Positions 1 to 9,159 are shown, counted from the stretch's first letter. The stretch is DNA of 64,000 nucleotides from Brachybacterium fresconis (GCF_017876515.1 NZ_JAGIOC010000001.1:4499502-4563501), one strand, 5' to 3'. Translations and numbers: made by a program. Notes: generated by a model not told the origin, from the letters alone.

Positions 1-421
1 TCAGGCCGATCTCCTGGGTGGCCATCGACTTGACCTTGAGCACCTCCTCGGCGCCGCGCTCGAGGGCGAGGCGAGCGACGATCTCCCCGGCCTCCTCGGC
101 GTCGCGGGCCCAGTGCACCACGCCCCCGGCTGCGGTCACCGACTCCTCGAGTTGCTCGAGCAGCTCCGGGAGGTGATCGGTGACCTGCCACTTCAGGGCG
201 CTTCCGGCGTTGCGCAGCTTCTGCCAGTCGCGCACCTCGCGCACCGCCGAGGCGCGTTTGGACTGGATGGTGGCGGTGGCCGTGCGGAGGTTCTCCCGCT
301 GCGTCGCATCGCCCAGCTCGTCCCGTGCCGCCTCGGGGAAGGAGCGCGTCCCGAGCAGGTTCGAGGACGGCGAGGCGTGCTGAGGACGCACGGACGGGAT
401 GCCGAGATCGATCGTGTTCAT
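1..421 (-). CDS. lutB: LutB, lactate-utilisation iron-sulfur protein (N-terminal part, cut by the window edge)
   Basis: About 140 N-terminal codons are visible; the reading frame is still open at base 1, so the Fe-S and C-terminal parts lie outside. The N-terminal region followed by KSMATQEIGL matches the start of the LutB/YkgF family, which works with LutA and LutC in oxidising L-lactate to pyruvate. The ATG at 419-421 has a strong Shine-Dalgarno (GGGAGGAG, minus strand, about 431-438). The start overlaps the stop of a 43-codon frame by ATGA, so translation is probably coupled. lutA lies directly upstream on the same strand, which supports the assignment. lutC would be expected beyond the window. 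Confidence 0.85.
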   Translation of the reverse strand, partial: MNTIDLGIPSVRPQHASPSSNLLGTRSFPEAARDELGDATQRENLRTATATIQSKRASAVREVRDWQKLRNAGSALKWQVTDHLPELLEQLEESVTAAGGVVHWARDAEEAGEIVARLALERGAEEVLKVKSMATQEIGL

Positions 422-549
422 GCGGTCGTCTCCTCCCGCTCGGTCCTCGCAGTTCGTCGACCGACGGTGACTTCTGCGGTGTCGTGGCCATGGAGCGCTG
501 TGGCAACGACACTGCAGAACTCGGTCAGAGAAACGGGGCTGATGCTCAT
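418..549 (-). CDS. Small 43-aa open frame coupled between lutA and lutB
   Basis: The ATG (547-549) overlaps the lutA stop as ATGA, and the TGA (418-420) overlaps the lutB ATG as ATGA, so the frame exactly bridges two coupled genes. A GGGGAAGG sequence inside the lutA end could serve as ribosome site. The peptide begins MSISPVSLTEFC and ends in an Arg/Glu-rich stretch. About 70 percent of third positions are G or C, lower than in the neighbours, so it may be only a translational bridge or a degraded remnant. I recognise no family. A short linker of 124 bases between lutA and lutB would also explain the region if the frame is not functional. Confidence 0.4.
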   Translation of the reverse strand: MSISPVSLTEFCSVVATALHGHDTAEVTVGRRTARTEREETTA

Positions 550-1331
550 GAGGCCTTCCCCAGGATGGTCTCGGACGGGACGAAGGGATCCTCCCGGGTG
601 GAGGCGAGGATCTGCGCGAGGTGGATGGCGCGCGGCGCAGCATCGGTGCGGCGCAGCTTGCCGCCGATGTTCATCAGGCAGGAGGCGTCGCCGGCGACCA
701 CGTACTCGGCGCCGGAGGCGACGACGTTCGCGGCCTTGTCGGTGACCATCGCATCCGAGGTGGCATCGTTCTTGACCGAGAAGGTGCCGCCGAATCCGCA
801 GCAGGTGTCCGACTCCTCCAGCCGCTTCATCTCGAGCCCCTCGACCGCACCCAGCAGCTTCAGCGGTCGCGGACCGACCTTGAGCACTCGCATCGAATGG
901 CAGGTGGGGTGGTAGGTGACGCTGTGGGGGAAGTAGGCACCGACGTCGGACACCTTCAGCACGTCCACCAGCAGCTCGGAGAGCTCGTAGGTCTTCGCCG
1001 AGACCGCCGCGGCCCGCTGCTCGAGCTCCTCATCGCCTTCGTGTCGCGCCACCAGCTGGTGCTGATCTCGCACGCAGCCCGCGCAGGAGCCCGAGGGCAT
1101 CACGATCGCGTCGACCGAGTCCAGTGAGGGCTCGAAGGTGTCCACGAAGCTGCGCACCACCGGTGCCGCCTCCGTGTAGTAGCCGGTGTTGGTGTGCATC
1201 TGCCCGCAGCAGGTCTGGCGCTTGTCGAACACGACCTCATGGCCCAGCCGCTCCAGCACGGTCACGGTGGCCCGGGCGACGTCCGGGGCCATCACGTCCA
1301 CCAAGCACGTGGTCATCAGCGAGATGCGCAT
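546..1331 (-). CDS. lutA: LutA, lactate-utilisation (Fe-S) oxidoreductase subunit
   Basis: A 261-residue protein with the two cysteine-rich CCG-type motifs of the LutA/YkgE/GlpC-C family: CCGQ near residue 41, GSCAGC near 81-86, HPTCH near 141-145 and CCGFGG near 177. These form an iron-sulfur or heterodisulfide-type site used with LutB and LutC for L-lactate oxidation in the cytoplasm. I chose the MRISLMTT start, which gives the usual family length; longer in-frame upstream sequence does not look like protein. An AGGA-type ribosome site precedes it. It lies 77 bases after mqo on the same strand, separated by a 13-bp hairpin. Confidence 0.92.
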   Translation of the reverse strand: MRISLMTTCLVDVMAPDVARATVTVLERLGHEVVFDKRQTCCGQMHTNTGYYTEAAPVVRSFVDTFEPSLDSVDAIVMPSGSCAGCVRDQHQLVARHEGDEELEQRAAAVSAKTYELSELLVDVLKVSDVGAYFPHSVTYHPTCHSMRVLKVGPRPLKLLGAVEGLEMKRLEESDTCCGFGGTFSVKNDATSDAMVTDKAANVVASGAEYVVAGDASCLMNIGGKLRRTDAAPRAIHLAQILASTREDPFVPSETILGKAS

Positions 1332-1370
1332 CCGACGTCCTACTTCCTGGGGTGTTCCTGCGGTCGTCCC

Positions 1371-1400
1371 GAGCGCCGGGAGGGTGGCCTCCCGGCGCTC
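1371..1400 (-). terminator. 13-bp hairpin between mqo and lutA
   Basis: GAGCGCCGGGAGG at 1371-1383 pairs perfectly with 1388-1400 across a 4-nt loop. It lies after the mqo stop and before lutA. There is no T-tract, so it may be an intrinsic terminator typical of high-GC genomes or an attenuating processing site. Confidence 0.6.
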
Positions 1401-1408
1401 CGGGCGGA

Positions 1409-2893
1409 TCAGCGGTGCTCGAGGCCCAGTGCCCCGGCGGTTTCGGCGAGGCTGCGGTGCGCGGCATCGGGATCGTCCGAGAGATGCGTGCCCCAGCTCG
1501 GCACCATCTGGGCGATGCCGGGGCGCCATCCCTCGATGCGGTCGGGGAACATGCGCTCGAGGAGGTTCAGCATGATGCTGGTCGCGGTCGAGGCACCGGG
1601 GGAGGCGCCCAGCATGCCCCCGATCGACCCGTCGGCCGCGGTGATCACCTGGGTGCCGAACTGGAGCACTCCGTGCTTGTCGGCGTCGGGGGCTATCACC
1701 TGGACGCGCTGACCCGCGGTGACCTCCTCCCAGTCCTCCATCTGCGCCGAGGGCATGTACTCCAGCAGCGCCTCGAAGCGCTGGCGGCGCGTCGCGGCGA
1801 GCTGGGAGCCCAGGTAGACCATGAGGTCGAGGTTGGGCGGGGCGACGGCCATCATCTGCGTGATGTTGGAGGGCTTCACCGAGGCGAACAGGTCCATGTA
1901 GCTGCCGGACTTGAGGAACTTCGGGGACCAGCCGGCGTAGGGGCCGAACATCAGCGAGCGGCGGCCCTCGACGTACCGGGTGTCGAGGTGGGGGACGCTC
2001 ATCGGCGGAGCGCCGACGTCGGCCTTGCCGTAGACCTTCGCGTCGTGGCGGGCGATCACGTCCTCGTCGGTGCAGCGCAGCCACTGGCCGGAGATCGGGA
2101 ACCCGCCGAAGCCGCGGATCTCCTCGATGCCGGACTTCTGCAGCAGCGGCAGGGCCGCGCCGCCGGCGCCGACGAAGACGAAGGGGGCGCGGATGACGCG
2201 GGTCGAGTCGTCGGTGGTGTCACGGACCATGACGCCCCAGTCGCTGCCCATCCGGCGCAGATCGATGACCTCGCTGCCGGTCGAGACCGTGGTGCCCACG
2301 CGGCCGGCGTGCTGCAGCAGCTGATGGGTCAGCGCGCCGAAGTCGACGTCGGTGCCGTCGGGGGAGCGGGTCGCCCCGATGGTCTCGGTGACGGGCCGCG
2401 ACTCGGTCACCAGCGGGGCCCACTCGGTCAGCTGGGCATGCTCGGAGGTGAACTCCATCCGGTCGAACAGCGGGTTCGCCGTCAGCGCCTCGTGCCGACG
2501 ACGCAGGTAGTCCACGTTCTCGATGCCGTGCACGAAGCTCATGTGCGGCACCGGGTGGATGAAGGTGGAGGGGTCGCCGATCTTGTCGTTCTCGACCAGG
2601 TGCGCCCAGAACTGGCGCGAGACCTGGAACTGCTCGTTGATGGTGATCGCCTTGGCGGGGCTCACCGACCCGTCGACGTCCTGCGGCGTGTAGTTCAGCT
2701 CGCACAGGGCGCTGTGGCCGGTGCCGGCGTTGTTCCATCCTTGGCTGGATTCCCGGCCGAGATCATCCAGCTTCTCGAGCACCACCACGTTCCAGTCGGG
2801 TTCGAGTTCGGTGAGCATCGCGGCCAGGGTGGCGCTCGCGACCCCGCCGCCGATCAGCACCGCATCCGCACGGGTCACATCCAGGTCTGCCAT
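1409..2893 (-). CDS. mqo: Malate:quinone oxidoreductase
   Basis: A 494-residue FAD enzyme oxidising malate to oxaloacetate at the membrane and passing electrons to menaquinone, replacing or supplementing malate dehydrogenase in the TCA cycle. The N-terminal dinucleotide-binding motif GGGVAS (residues 15-20) and the family stretch SSQGWNNAGTGHSALCELNYTP (about 49-70) are diagnostic for Mqo. Length is normal. A GGAGAGAC ribosome site lies just upstream of the ATG. It is followed on the same strand by lutA and lutB, placing two quinone-linked acid-oxidising systems side by side. Confidence 0.96.
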   Translation of the reverse strand: MADLDVTRADAVLIGGGVASATLAAMLTELEPDWNVVVLEKLDDLGRESSQGWNNAGTGHSALCELNYTPQDVDGSVSPAKAITINEQFQVSRQFWAHLVENDKIGDPSTFIHPVPHMSFVHGIENVDYLRRRHEALTANPLFDRMEFTSEHAQLTEWAPLVTESRPVTETIGATRSPDGTDVDFGALTHQLLQHAGRVGTTVSTGSEVIDLRRMGSDWGVMVRDTTDDSTRVIRAPFVFVGAGGAALPLLQKSGIEEIRGFGGFPISGQWLRCTDEDVIARHDAKVYGKADVGAPPMSVPHLDTRYVEGRRSLMFGPYAGWSPKFLKSGSYMDLFASVKPSNITQMMAVAPPNLDLMVYLGSQLAATRRQRFEALLEYMPSAQMEDWEEVTAGQRVQVIAPDADKHGVLQFGTQVITAADGSIGGMLGASPGASTATSIMLNLLERMFPDRIEGWRPGIAQMVPSWGTHLSDDPDAAHRSLAETAGALGLEHR

Positions 2894-3034
2894 GTCTCTC
2901 CGTTCCAGCTGTCTCGGGCGCGCCCGAGGGGTGGGGCGCGATCCTCGCGCGGCCCCGGGCGGTCGTGCCGTCCAGGGTATCCCGTGTCCCGCGCCCGGTT
3001 CTGTCAGGTGCTGCGCTGATGCTCCGCCGCGGTG

Positions 3035-3712
3035 TCAGACCGTCACGGAGCGGGAGCGGTCGAGGTCTTCGAGCAGAATCTCCGTGCGGATGCCCAGGAG
3101 GGTCCGGGCCCCGTCGATGGCGGTCGCGGCCCCGACGAGCAGGGCGAGGGGCCACAGGAACGAGCACAGCGCGATCCAGGCGGCGAGCCCCAGGACCAGG
3201 GCGATGAAGCGCATCGGCAGGGCCCCGGGCAGCAGGAGCGCCAGCCGCCAGGCGACCAGGACGTCCTGGCGCCGCACCCGGGGCACGACCGTCAGCACGG
3301 CCACACTGAGGGTGGACCACGCCGCGCTCACCACGGCCAGACCGGCCAGCACCATGGTCATCAGCGAGTTCGAGGTGCCTCCGCCGATGACGATCCAGAG
3401 CATCGAGGCCGAGCCGAGCTGCACGATCATCAGCGGGAGCATCCGGACGTTGGCGCTCACGAGGTGGGAGCGGAAGCTCGCCCACATCGTCGGTGCCACC
3501 TTGACCTTGGCGCCGTGACGGGCGGCGATGAAGACGTCCGCCGCGGCGACCGCGGCCGGAGCCGAACCGAGGACCACCAGGCCGAGCAGGCTCAGCAGCA
3601 TCCCGAGGAGATTGACCCGCAGCACCAGGTAGACGCGTTCGACGGCTTCGTTCGCGTGCATCACCCAGGCAGGGACCTGCGCGGGTCCCGTCGGCGTTCC
3701 GATTCGGCTCAT
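3035..3712 (-). CDS. DUF624 (YesL-type) integral membrane protein
   Basis: 225 residues with several hydrophobic segments, beginning with RVYLVLRVNLLGMLLSLLG, the pattern of DUF624/YesL proteins. In many bacteria these lie beside glycoside hydrolases and sugar transporters; their molecular role is unknown. I chose the ATG at 3710-3712 because a TACCCT -10 hexamer lies 6 nt upstream, the leaderless pattern seen throughout the window. A longer start at 3760 is possible but adds a non-conserved segment. It is divergent from the first fucosidase gene, which suggests a link to fucoside use (inference). Confidence 0.7.
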   Translation of the reverse strand: MSRIGTPTGPAQVPAWVMHANEAVERVYLVLRVNLLGMLLSLLGLVVLGSAPAAVAAADVFIAARHGAKVKVAPTMWASFRSHLVSANVRMLPLMIVQLGSASMLWIVIGGGTSNSLMTMVLAGLAVVSAAWSTLSVAVLTVVPRVRRQDVLVAWRLALLLPGALPMRFIALVLGLAAWIALCSFLWPLALLVGAATAIDGARTLLGIRTEILLEDLDRSRSVTV

Positions 3713-3718
3713 GCGCCC

Positions 3719-3724
3719 AGGGTA
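3719..3724 (-). promoter_or_regulatory. -10 hexamer TACCCT of the DUF624 gene
   Basis: TACCCT on the minus strand ends 6 nt before the ATG at 3712, predicting a leaderless mRNA. Confidence 0.5.
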
Positions 3725-3862
3725 TCGGCCGGTCGGTGATGCGGGGCACAGGTGATCCATAAAGAACCGATGTGTTCGCGGGAAGCAGTCGACTCGTTGT
3801 GAGGTGTCCCAGGTGGCTCAGGAACGCCTCCAGGAGTGTTGCCTCAAAGGCCCGATCTTTGA

Positions 3863-3881
3863 TGTCATGCTTCCCATGACA
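3863..3881. promoter_or_regulatory. Inverted repeat TGTCATG-N5-CATGACA at the start of the fucosidase gene
   Basis: Perfect 7-bp arms with a 5-bp centre overlap both candidate ATG codons (3867 and 3876) of the GH29 gene. The size and symmetry fit a dimeric regulator operator. The GntR/FCD protein at 10025-10717 is one possible binder, but no second perfect copy was found by eye. Confidence 0.4.
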
Positions 3882-5189
3882 CACCGATCGCGCGATGTCG
3901 CGCCGTCCGCTGCCGACCTGCTCACCCCCACCCCCGCACAGCTCCGCTGGCAACGAGGCGGACTCGGGGTCTTCTTCCACGTCGGGGTCAACACCTTCGC
4001 CGGCAAGGAATGGAGCGACGGCACCCTGCCGCCGGAGATCTTCGACCCGACGGACCTCGACGCGGACGAGTGGGTGTCCATGGCCCGGGACCTCGGCGCG
4101 ACATACGTGGTGCTGACCGCCAAACATCATGACGGCTTCTGCCTGTGGCCCACCGCCACCACGGAGTACTCCGTCGCCTCCTCTCCATGGAAGGACGGGA
4201 AGGGCGACGTCGTCACCGAGGTGGCGGATGCCTGCCGTCGTCACGGGATTCAGCTGGGCCTGTACCTCTCGCCCTGGGACCGCAACGCCCCGCAGTACGA
4301 GGACCCCGCCGCGTACGACGAGTTCTATCTCGCCCAGCTGCGGGAGCTGTGCACGAACTACGGCGAGCTGTACGAGCTGTGGTTCGACGGCGCCGGCTCC
4401 GCCGGGCGCGAGTACGCCTGGGATCGGATCGGCGCGGTGATCGAGGAGCTGCAGCCCCAGGCCATGGTGTTCAACATGGGCCCGGCGACGATCCGGTGGA
4501 TCGGCAACGAGGACGGCTTGGCGGCCGATCCGGTGCAGTACGTGACCGACCAGGCGGATCTGAACAACTACGACGACGACGTGGTCACCAGCGCGCAGGC
4601 CCGGTACCTGCCGCCGGAGTGCGACGTCTCCCTGCGCAAGGGCTGGTTCTGGCAGGAGGGGGAGGAGCCGAAGTCCCTCCCGCACCTGCTGGCCATCCAT
4701 GACCGCTCGATCGGCCTGGGGGCGGGTCTGCTGCTGAACGTCCCGCCGGACCGCCGCGGCCGCATCGATCCGGCCGACTCCGCCCGGGTCCAGGAGCTCG
4801 GCGAGGCGCTGCGAGCCCGCTTCGGGGATCCGCGTGCGGGTCGGCTCGAGAGCGAGGACGACGCGGTGGAGGACGACGCGGTGCACGTCGATCTGGACGG
4901 CGAGGCGATCTTCGACCACATCGAGCTCGCCGAGCGACTCGAGGAGGGCCAGCACGTGAGGTCCCATCGAGTCCTGCTCGAGGACGGCGGGGAGCTCGCC
5001 GCCGGCGGCACCATCGGCGTGCGCCGGATCCACCGCCTGCCCGAGCCGGTCCGCGCCTCCGCGCTCCGCGTCGAGCTGGTCGGGGACGGCGCGGCTCTCG
5101 AGGCCGCCTGCGTGCACGACGCCACCGGAGCGCCGGTGCCGGACCTCGCCGGCGCCTACCGCGCCCCCACTGAGGTGCCGGAAAGCTGA
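3867..5189 (+). CDS. Alpha-L-fucosidase, family GH29
   Basis: About 440 residues. The retaining GH29 catalytic domain starts near LRWQRGGLGVFFHVGVNTF. The block LTAKHHDGFCLWPT is typical of the family. The probable nucleophile is Asp174 in ELWFDGAG (numbered from 3867). A C-terminal beta-rich segment follows RRGRIDPADSARVQ. No signal peptide is evident, so it probably acts in the cytoplasm on imported fucosides. The start is uncertain: GTG 3804, ATG 3867 and ATG 3876 are all in frame and none has a convincing Shine-Dalgarno. It heads the fucose cluster and is divergent from the DUF624 gene. Confidence 0.88.
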   Translation: MLPMTHRSRDVAPSAADLLTPTPAQLRWQRGGLGVFFHVGVNTFAGKEWSDGTLPPEIFDPTDLDADEWVSMARDLGATYVVLTAKHHDGFCLWPTATTEYSVASSPWKDGKGDVVTEVADACRRHGIQLGLYLSPWDRNAPQYEDPAAYDEFYLAQLRELCTNYGELYELWFDGAGSAGREYAWDRIGAVIEELQPQAMVFNMGPATIRWIGNEDGLAADPVQYVTDQADLNNYDDDVVTSAQARYLPPECDVSLRKGWFWQEGEEPKSLPHLLAIHDRSIGLGAGLLLNVPPDRRGRIDPADSARVQELGEALRARFGDPRAGRLESEDDAVEDDAVHVDLDGEAIFDHIELAERLEEGQHVRSHRVLLEDGGELAAGGTIGVRRIHRLPEPVRASALRVELVGDGAALEAACVHDATGAPVPDLAGAYRAPTEVPES

Positions 5190-5293
5190 GGTCCGCTGGG
5201 CAAGAGCGCCACCAGACGACGTAGAGATCCGATCTGTGCTTCCGGGATGACGGGCGGCGAGCAGAGAACTGCCTGATCGATCCGCGAACATCC

Positions 5294-5322
5294 TTGCTTG
5301 CAAGACGATCGCTTCGTACTAT
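5294..5322 (+). promoter_or_regulatory. Promoter of the fuconate dehydratase operon, with a palindrome at -35
   Basis: TTGCTT (5294-5299) and TACTAT (5317-5322) are separated by 17 bp. The symmetric CTTGCTTGCAAG overlaps the -35 box, a plausible repressor site. It gives a short leader before the GTG at 5381. Confidence 0.6.
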
Positions 5323-5380
5323 CGACGCAGACATCGGAGGATTCAGGGCTCAGGCGCCCGCAGCATGATTCGAGGAAACC

Positions 5381-6694
5381 GTGCCCACCATCACTGAACT
5401 GCGCGTGAGCGACGTCCGCTTCCCGACCTCCCGGGACTTGGACGGCTCCGACGCGATGAACCCCGATCCCGACTATTCGGCCGCCTACGTCGAGCTGCTC
5501 ACCAGCGACGGCGAGGCCGGCAACGCCCTGGTGTTCACCATCGGGCGCGGCAACGACGTGCAGTGCGCGGCCATCGCGGCGCTGGCCGATCACGTCACCG
5601 GCCGCGACGTGGACGAGCTGCTCTCCCATCTCGGCGACTTCTCCCGGGAGCTCGTCGGCGACTCGCAGCTGCGCTGGCTGGGCCCGGAGAAGGGCGTCAT
5701 GCACATGGCGATCGGAGCCGTGGTCAACGCCGCTTGGGACCTGCGGGCCCGTCGCGAGGACAAGCCCCTGTGGCTGCTGCTGGCCGAGCTGTCCCCGGAG
5801 GAGATCGTCGACCTCGTCGACTTCCGCTATCTCTCCGACGTCCTCACCCGCGATCAGGCCCTGACGATGCTGCGTCGCGCCGAGGTGGGCAAGGCCCAGC
5901 GGATCGAGACCCTCCGTGCTCACGGGGTGCCCGCCTACACCACCACGCCCGGCTGGCTCGGATACAGCGACGAGAAGCTCCTGCGGCTCCTGCGCGAGGC
6001 GCGGGAGGAGGGCTTTGCGATGGTCAAGCTCAAGGTCGGCGCCGACGTCGAGGACGATGTGCGCCGGATGCGGATCGCCCGTGCGGAGATGGGGGAGGGC
6101 TTCCCCATCGCCGCCGACGCCAATCAGCGCTGGGACGTGGCGGACGCGATCGCCTGGCTCGAACGCCTCGCCCCGTACGATCCGGCCTGGATCGAGGAGC
6201 CGACCAGTCCTGACGACGTGCTCGCCCATGCCGCGATCCGGCGGGCCGTCGCGCCGCTGCCGGTGGCGACCGGGGAGCAGATGGCCAGCCGCATCATCGC
6301 CAAGCAGCTGCTGCAGGCCGGAGCGGTCGACGTCCTCCAGCTCGATGCCGCACGGGTGGGAGGGGTCAACGAGAACGTGGCGATCCTCCTGCTGGCCGCG
6401 GCGTTCGACGTTCCCGTGTGCCCGCACGCCGGAGGAGTCGGCCTCTGCGAGCTGGTCCAGCACTACGCCTTCTTCGACGCGGCCGCCGTCGCGGGGGACC
6501 GGGAGGACCGCTTCATCGAGTACGTCCACCATCTGCACGAGCACTTCGAGGACCCGGTGGTCATCGACGACGGCGCCTACCGCGCCCCCGCCCGGCCCGG
6601 CTCCAGCGCCCGCATGCACGCCGAGTCGATCGCGCCGCACCTGTTCCCCGACGGCGCCGTGTGGAAGGATCTCGCCCGTGCCGACGCCGTCTGA
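5381..6694 (+). CDS. L-fuconate dehydratase (enolase superfamily)
   Basis: 437 residues. It dehydrates L-fuconate to 2-keto-3-deoxy-L-fuconate in the oxidative, non-phosphorylated L-fucose route. Motifs match fuconate dehydratases: [20 protein letters not shown], the KxK base pair (about Lys216 and Lys218), metal ligands Asp246 (ADAN), Glu272 (IEEPTSPDD) and Glu299 (TGEQ), and His349 in [15 protein letters not shown]. The GTG start at 5381 has GAGGAAACC just upstream. The next gene overlaps its end by 17 nt, so they are co-transcribed. It is the gene that defines this cluster as fucose-specific. Confidence 0.93.
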   Translation: MPTITELRVSDVRFPTSRDLDGSDAMNPDPDYSAAYVELLTSDGEAGNALVFTIGRGNDVQCAAIAALADHVTGRDVDELLSHLGDFSRELVGDSQLRWLGPEKGVMHMAIGAVVNAAWDLRARREDKPLWLLLAELSPEEIVDLVDFRYLSDVLTRDQALTMLRRAEVGKAQRIETLRAHGVPAYTTTPGWLGYSDEKLLRLLREAREEGFAMVKLKVGADVEDDVRRMRIARAEMGEGFPIAADANQRWDVADAIAWLERLAPYDPAWIEEPTSPDDVLAHAAIRRAVAPLPVATGEQMASRIIAKQLLQAGAVDVLQLDAARVGGVNENVAILLLAAAFDVPVCPHAGGVGLCELVQHYAFFDAAAVAGDREDRFIEYVHHLHEHFEDPVVIDDGAYRAPARPGSSARMHAESIAPHLFPDGAVWKDLARADAV

Positions 6695-8108
6695 ACCGGG
6701 TCCCGCCGCGACCTCGACCGCCCCGGATCGTCATGCCTCGTCCGCGAGCACGGACCCTCATGCGTCCTCCGCGGTCCCGGGGCGCCATGCCTCGTCCGAG
6801 GTCCCGGACCCCCATGCCTGGTTCGACGCGGCCCGCTTCGGATTGTTCGTCCACTTCGGGCTCTACGCGCTGCCGGCCCGTCACGAATGGTCCATGAGCT
6901 ACGAGCGGCGCGAGGTGAAGGACTATCGCCGCTACGCCGAGTTCTTCGACCCCGACCGCTTCGACGCGGCTGATCTCGCCCGTCGGGCCCGCAGGGCGGG
7001 AATGCGCTACGCAGTGCTGACCACCAAGCACCACGAGGGATTCTGTCTGTTCGAGACCGCGCACACCGACTACAGCGCTCCGGTGGCCTGCGGGCGCGAC
7101 CTGGTGCGCGAATTCGTCGACGCGATGCGCGCCGAGGGGCTGCGCGTCGGGTTCTACCACTCGTTGCTCGATTGGTCCCATCCGGATTTCACGATCGATC
7201 AGAACCATCCGCAGCGTGACCGCGAGGACGTCGCCGCACTGAATTCCGGGCGCGACATGGCCCGGTATCGCGCCTACCTCCACGCCCAGGTGCGCGAGCT
7301 CCTGACCGGCTACGGCACGATCGACTACCTGTTCTTCGACTTCACCGACCCCGGCCCCGACGGGAAGCGGCCCGAGGACTGGGATGCGGAGGGTCTGCTG
7401 GCGATGGTGCGGCAGCTGCAGCCGAGCTGCGTGGTCAACGACCGCCTGGGCATCCCCGGCGACCTCGTCACCCCGGAGCAGTACCAGCCCCGGGACCCGA
7501 TGACCGGGCCCGACGGCGCCCCGGTGCGCTGGGAGGCCTGCCAGACGACCAACGGCTCCTGGGGCTACCACCGCGACAACCACGACCACAAGAGCGCTGA
7601 TCTGCTGGTGCGGATGCTGGTCGGCTCGGTCGCCGCGGGCGGCAATCTGCTGCTGAACATCGGTCCCGACGGCCGCGGCGCCGTCGCCCCGCCGGACGCG
7701 GAGATCCTCGCGGCGATCGGCGGATGGATGGACCTGCACGCCGCATCGATCCATGGGGCGGGGTCGGCCGACGGGCTCGACGCCCCGCCCGGCACGCTGC
7801 TGACCCGCCGCGGCGACCGGCTCTATGTCCATCTGACCACCTGGCCGATGCAGCATGTGCACCTGCGCGGCCTGGCGGGACGGGTGCTCTTCGCCCGCCT
7901 CCTGCACGACGGGTCCGAGGTGGAGGTGGCCACCGTGGATCCGGATCAGCACGCCCAGAACACGACCATGGGCGGCCTCGAGTCCGATGTCGCCACCCTG
8001 ACCCTGCCGATCCGGAGGCCGGACGTGCTGCTGCCCGTCGTCGAGCTGGTGCTCACCGACGCCGCGGCCGACGGCGGGGACCCTTCGACCCCTTCCGGGA
8101 CAGAGTGA
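6678..8108 (+). CDS. Second alpha-L-fucosidase, family GH29
   Basis: 476 residues from a GTG at 6678 with GGAAGGAT upstream, overlapping the fuconate dehydratase end by 17 nt. After a low-complexity N-terminus made of 9-residue repeats, the GH29 barrel begins at [19 protein letters not shown], with [14 protein letters not shown] and the likely nucleophile Asp221 in [22 protein letters not shown] near residue 325-336 and a C-terminal beta domain follow. It differs clearly from the first fucosidase, suggesting another linkage preference. No signal peptide is seen. Confidence 0.88.
   Translation: MPTPSEPGPAATSTAPDRHASSASTDPHASSAVPGRHASSEVPDPHAWFDAARFGLFVHFGLYALPARHEWSMSYERREVKDYRRYAEFFDPDRFDAADLARRARRAGMRYAVLTTKHHEGFCLFETAHTDYSAPVACGRDLVREFVDAMRAEGLRVGFYHSLLDWSHPDFTIDQNHPQRDREDVAALNSGRDMARYRAYLHAQVRELLTGYGTIDYLFFDFTDPGPDGKRPEDWDAEGLLAMVRQLQPSCVVNDRLGIPGDLVTPEQYQPRDPMTGPDGAPVRWEACQTTNGSWGYHRDNHDHKSADLLVRMLVGSVAAGGNLLLNIGPDGRGAVAPPDAEILAAIGGWMDLHAASIHGAGSADGLDAPPGTLLTRRGDRLYVHLTTWPMQHVHLRGLAGRVLFARLLHDGSEVEVATVDPDQHAQNTTMGGLESDVATLTLPIRRPDVLLPVVELVLTDAAADGGDPSTPSGTE
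6726..6821 (+). repeat. 27-bp tandem repeat inside the fucosidase coding region (three units plus a part)
   Basis: Units at 6726-6752, 6753-6779, 6780-6806 and a partial one from 6807 encode [DG][RP]HASS[AE][SV][TP]. The frame is kept, giving a flexible linker before the catalytic domain. Confidence 0.85.
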
Positions 8109-8109
8109 C

Positions 8110-9159
8110 GTGATGACGCACCCTGCCTCCCAGGACGACTCCTCCTCGCAGCCCTCGCAGGGTGAGCCCTCGCAGGCTCCGTCCGGTCCCGTGCGGTCGC
8201 CGACCGCGCACGGTCGCCGTCGTCGACCCGGGCCGACGCGGCTGCCCGCTCTCGGCTTCGGCGCCGCCCAGCTCGGCAACCTCTACCGGGTCACCACCGA
8301 CGAGGAGGCGCGCGGGGCCGTCGGCGCCGCCTGGGACGGCGGCGTCCGCCTGTTCGACACGGCACCGCACTACGGGATCGGCACCAGCGAACGCCGGCTC
8401 GGCGCCCTGCTGGCCTCTTACCCCCGCGAGGAATACCTGCTCTCGACCAAGGTGGGGCGCCTGCTGGTGCCCGGCCCGGGCGACGGGGACGACATGGCCC
8501 ACGGGTTCGCGGTCCCGGACTCCCATCGGCGCGTGTGGGACATGAGCGGGGCCGGGATCCGCCGCAGCCACGTCGAGTCGCTGGAACGACTGGGGCTGGA
8601 CCGGGTCGACGTGCTCTACCTCCACGACCCCGAGGAGGGGCCCACCGAGCAGGCCTTCGCCGAGGCGCTGCCGACCCTCGCCGCGATGCGGGAGGAGGGG
8701 CTGATCAGCCACGTCGGCGTCGGATCCAAGGACGTCGATGTGCTGCTGCGCGCCGTGCGCACCGGGTTGGTCGATGTGATCATGCTGTCCGGGCGCTACA
8801 CCCTGCTCGAGCAGCCCGCCGCCGCGGAGCTGCTGCCGGCCTGCCTCGAGCACGGGGTGGAGGTGGTCGCGGTCTCCGTGTTCAACTCCGGGATCCTCTC
8901 CCGGCCCGAGGTGCCCGACGACGCGAAGTACGAGTACGGCACCGCGCCGGTCGACCTCCTGCAGCGGGCCCGGCATCTCGCCGCGCTCGCCGCCGAGCAC
9001 GGGGTCCAGCTGCCGGATCTCGCCGTCCGGTACCCGCTGCGCCACGAGGCGGTCTCCTCGGTGGTGCTCGGCATGCGCACCGCGGACCAGGTGCGCCAGA
9101 ACCTGGAGCGGTTCGCCCGCACGATTCCCGAGGAGCTCTGGGAGCAGATCGATGCCTGA
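8110..9159 (+). CDS. Aldo/keto reductase, probable L-fucose (D-threo-aldose) 1-dehydrogenase
   Basis: 349 residues from GTG 8110 (ATG 8113 is equally possible). The first 40 residues are Ser/Gln/Pro-rich and poorly conserved. The AKR barrel starts at LPALGFGAAQLGNLYR, with FDTAPHYGIGTSERRLG carrying the catalytic Tyr and LSTKVGRLL the Lys. This subgroup includes L-fucose dehydrogenases, which oxidise fucose to fuconolactone with NAD(P). Its place between a fucosidase and a lactonase fits the first oxidation step. Its end overlaps the next gene by 8 nt. Confidence 0.85.
   Translation: MMTHPASQDDSSSQPSQGEPSQAPSGPVRSPTAHGRRRRPGPTRLPALGFGAAQLGNLYRVTTDEEARGAVGAAWDGGVRLFDTAPHYGIGTSERRLGALLASYPREEYLLSTKVGRLLVPGPGDGDDMAHGFAVPDSHRRVWDMSGAGIRRSHVESLERLGLDRVDVLYLHDPEEGPTEQAFAEALPTLAAMREEGLISHVGVGSKDVDVLLRAVRTGLVDVIMLSGRYTLLEQPAAAELLPACLEHGVEVVAVSVFNSGILSRPEVPDDAKYEYGTAPVDLLQRARHLAALAAEHGVQLPDLAVRYPLRHEAVSSVVLGMRTADQVRQNLERFARTIPEELWEQIDA

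Noticed and set aside
2763..5303. Open frame of about 850 codons across mqo, the DUF624 gene and the fucosidase on the minus strand
   Set aside because: It crosses three well-supported genes in a non-coding frame.
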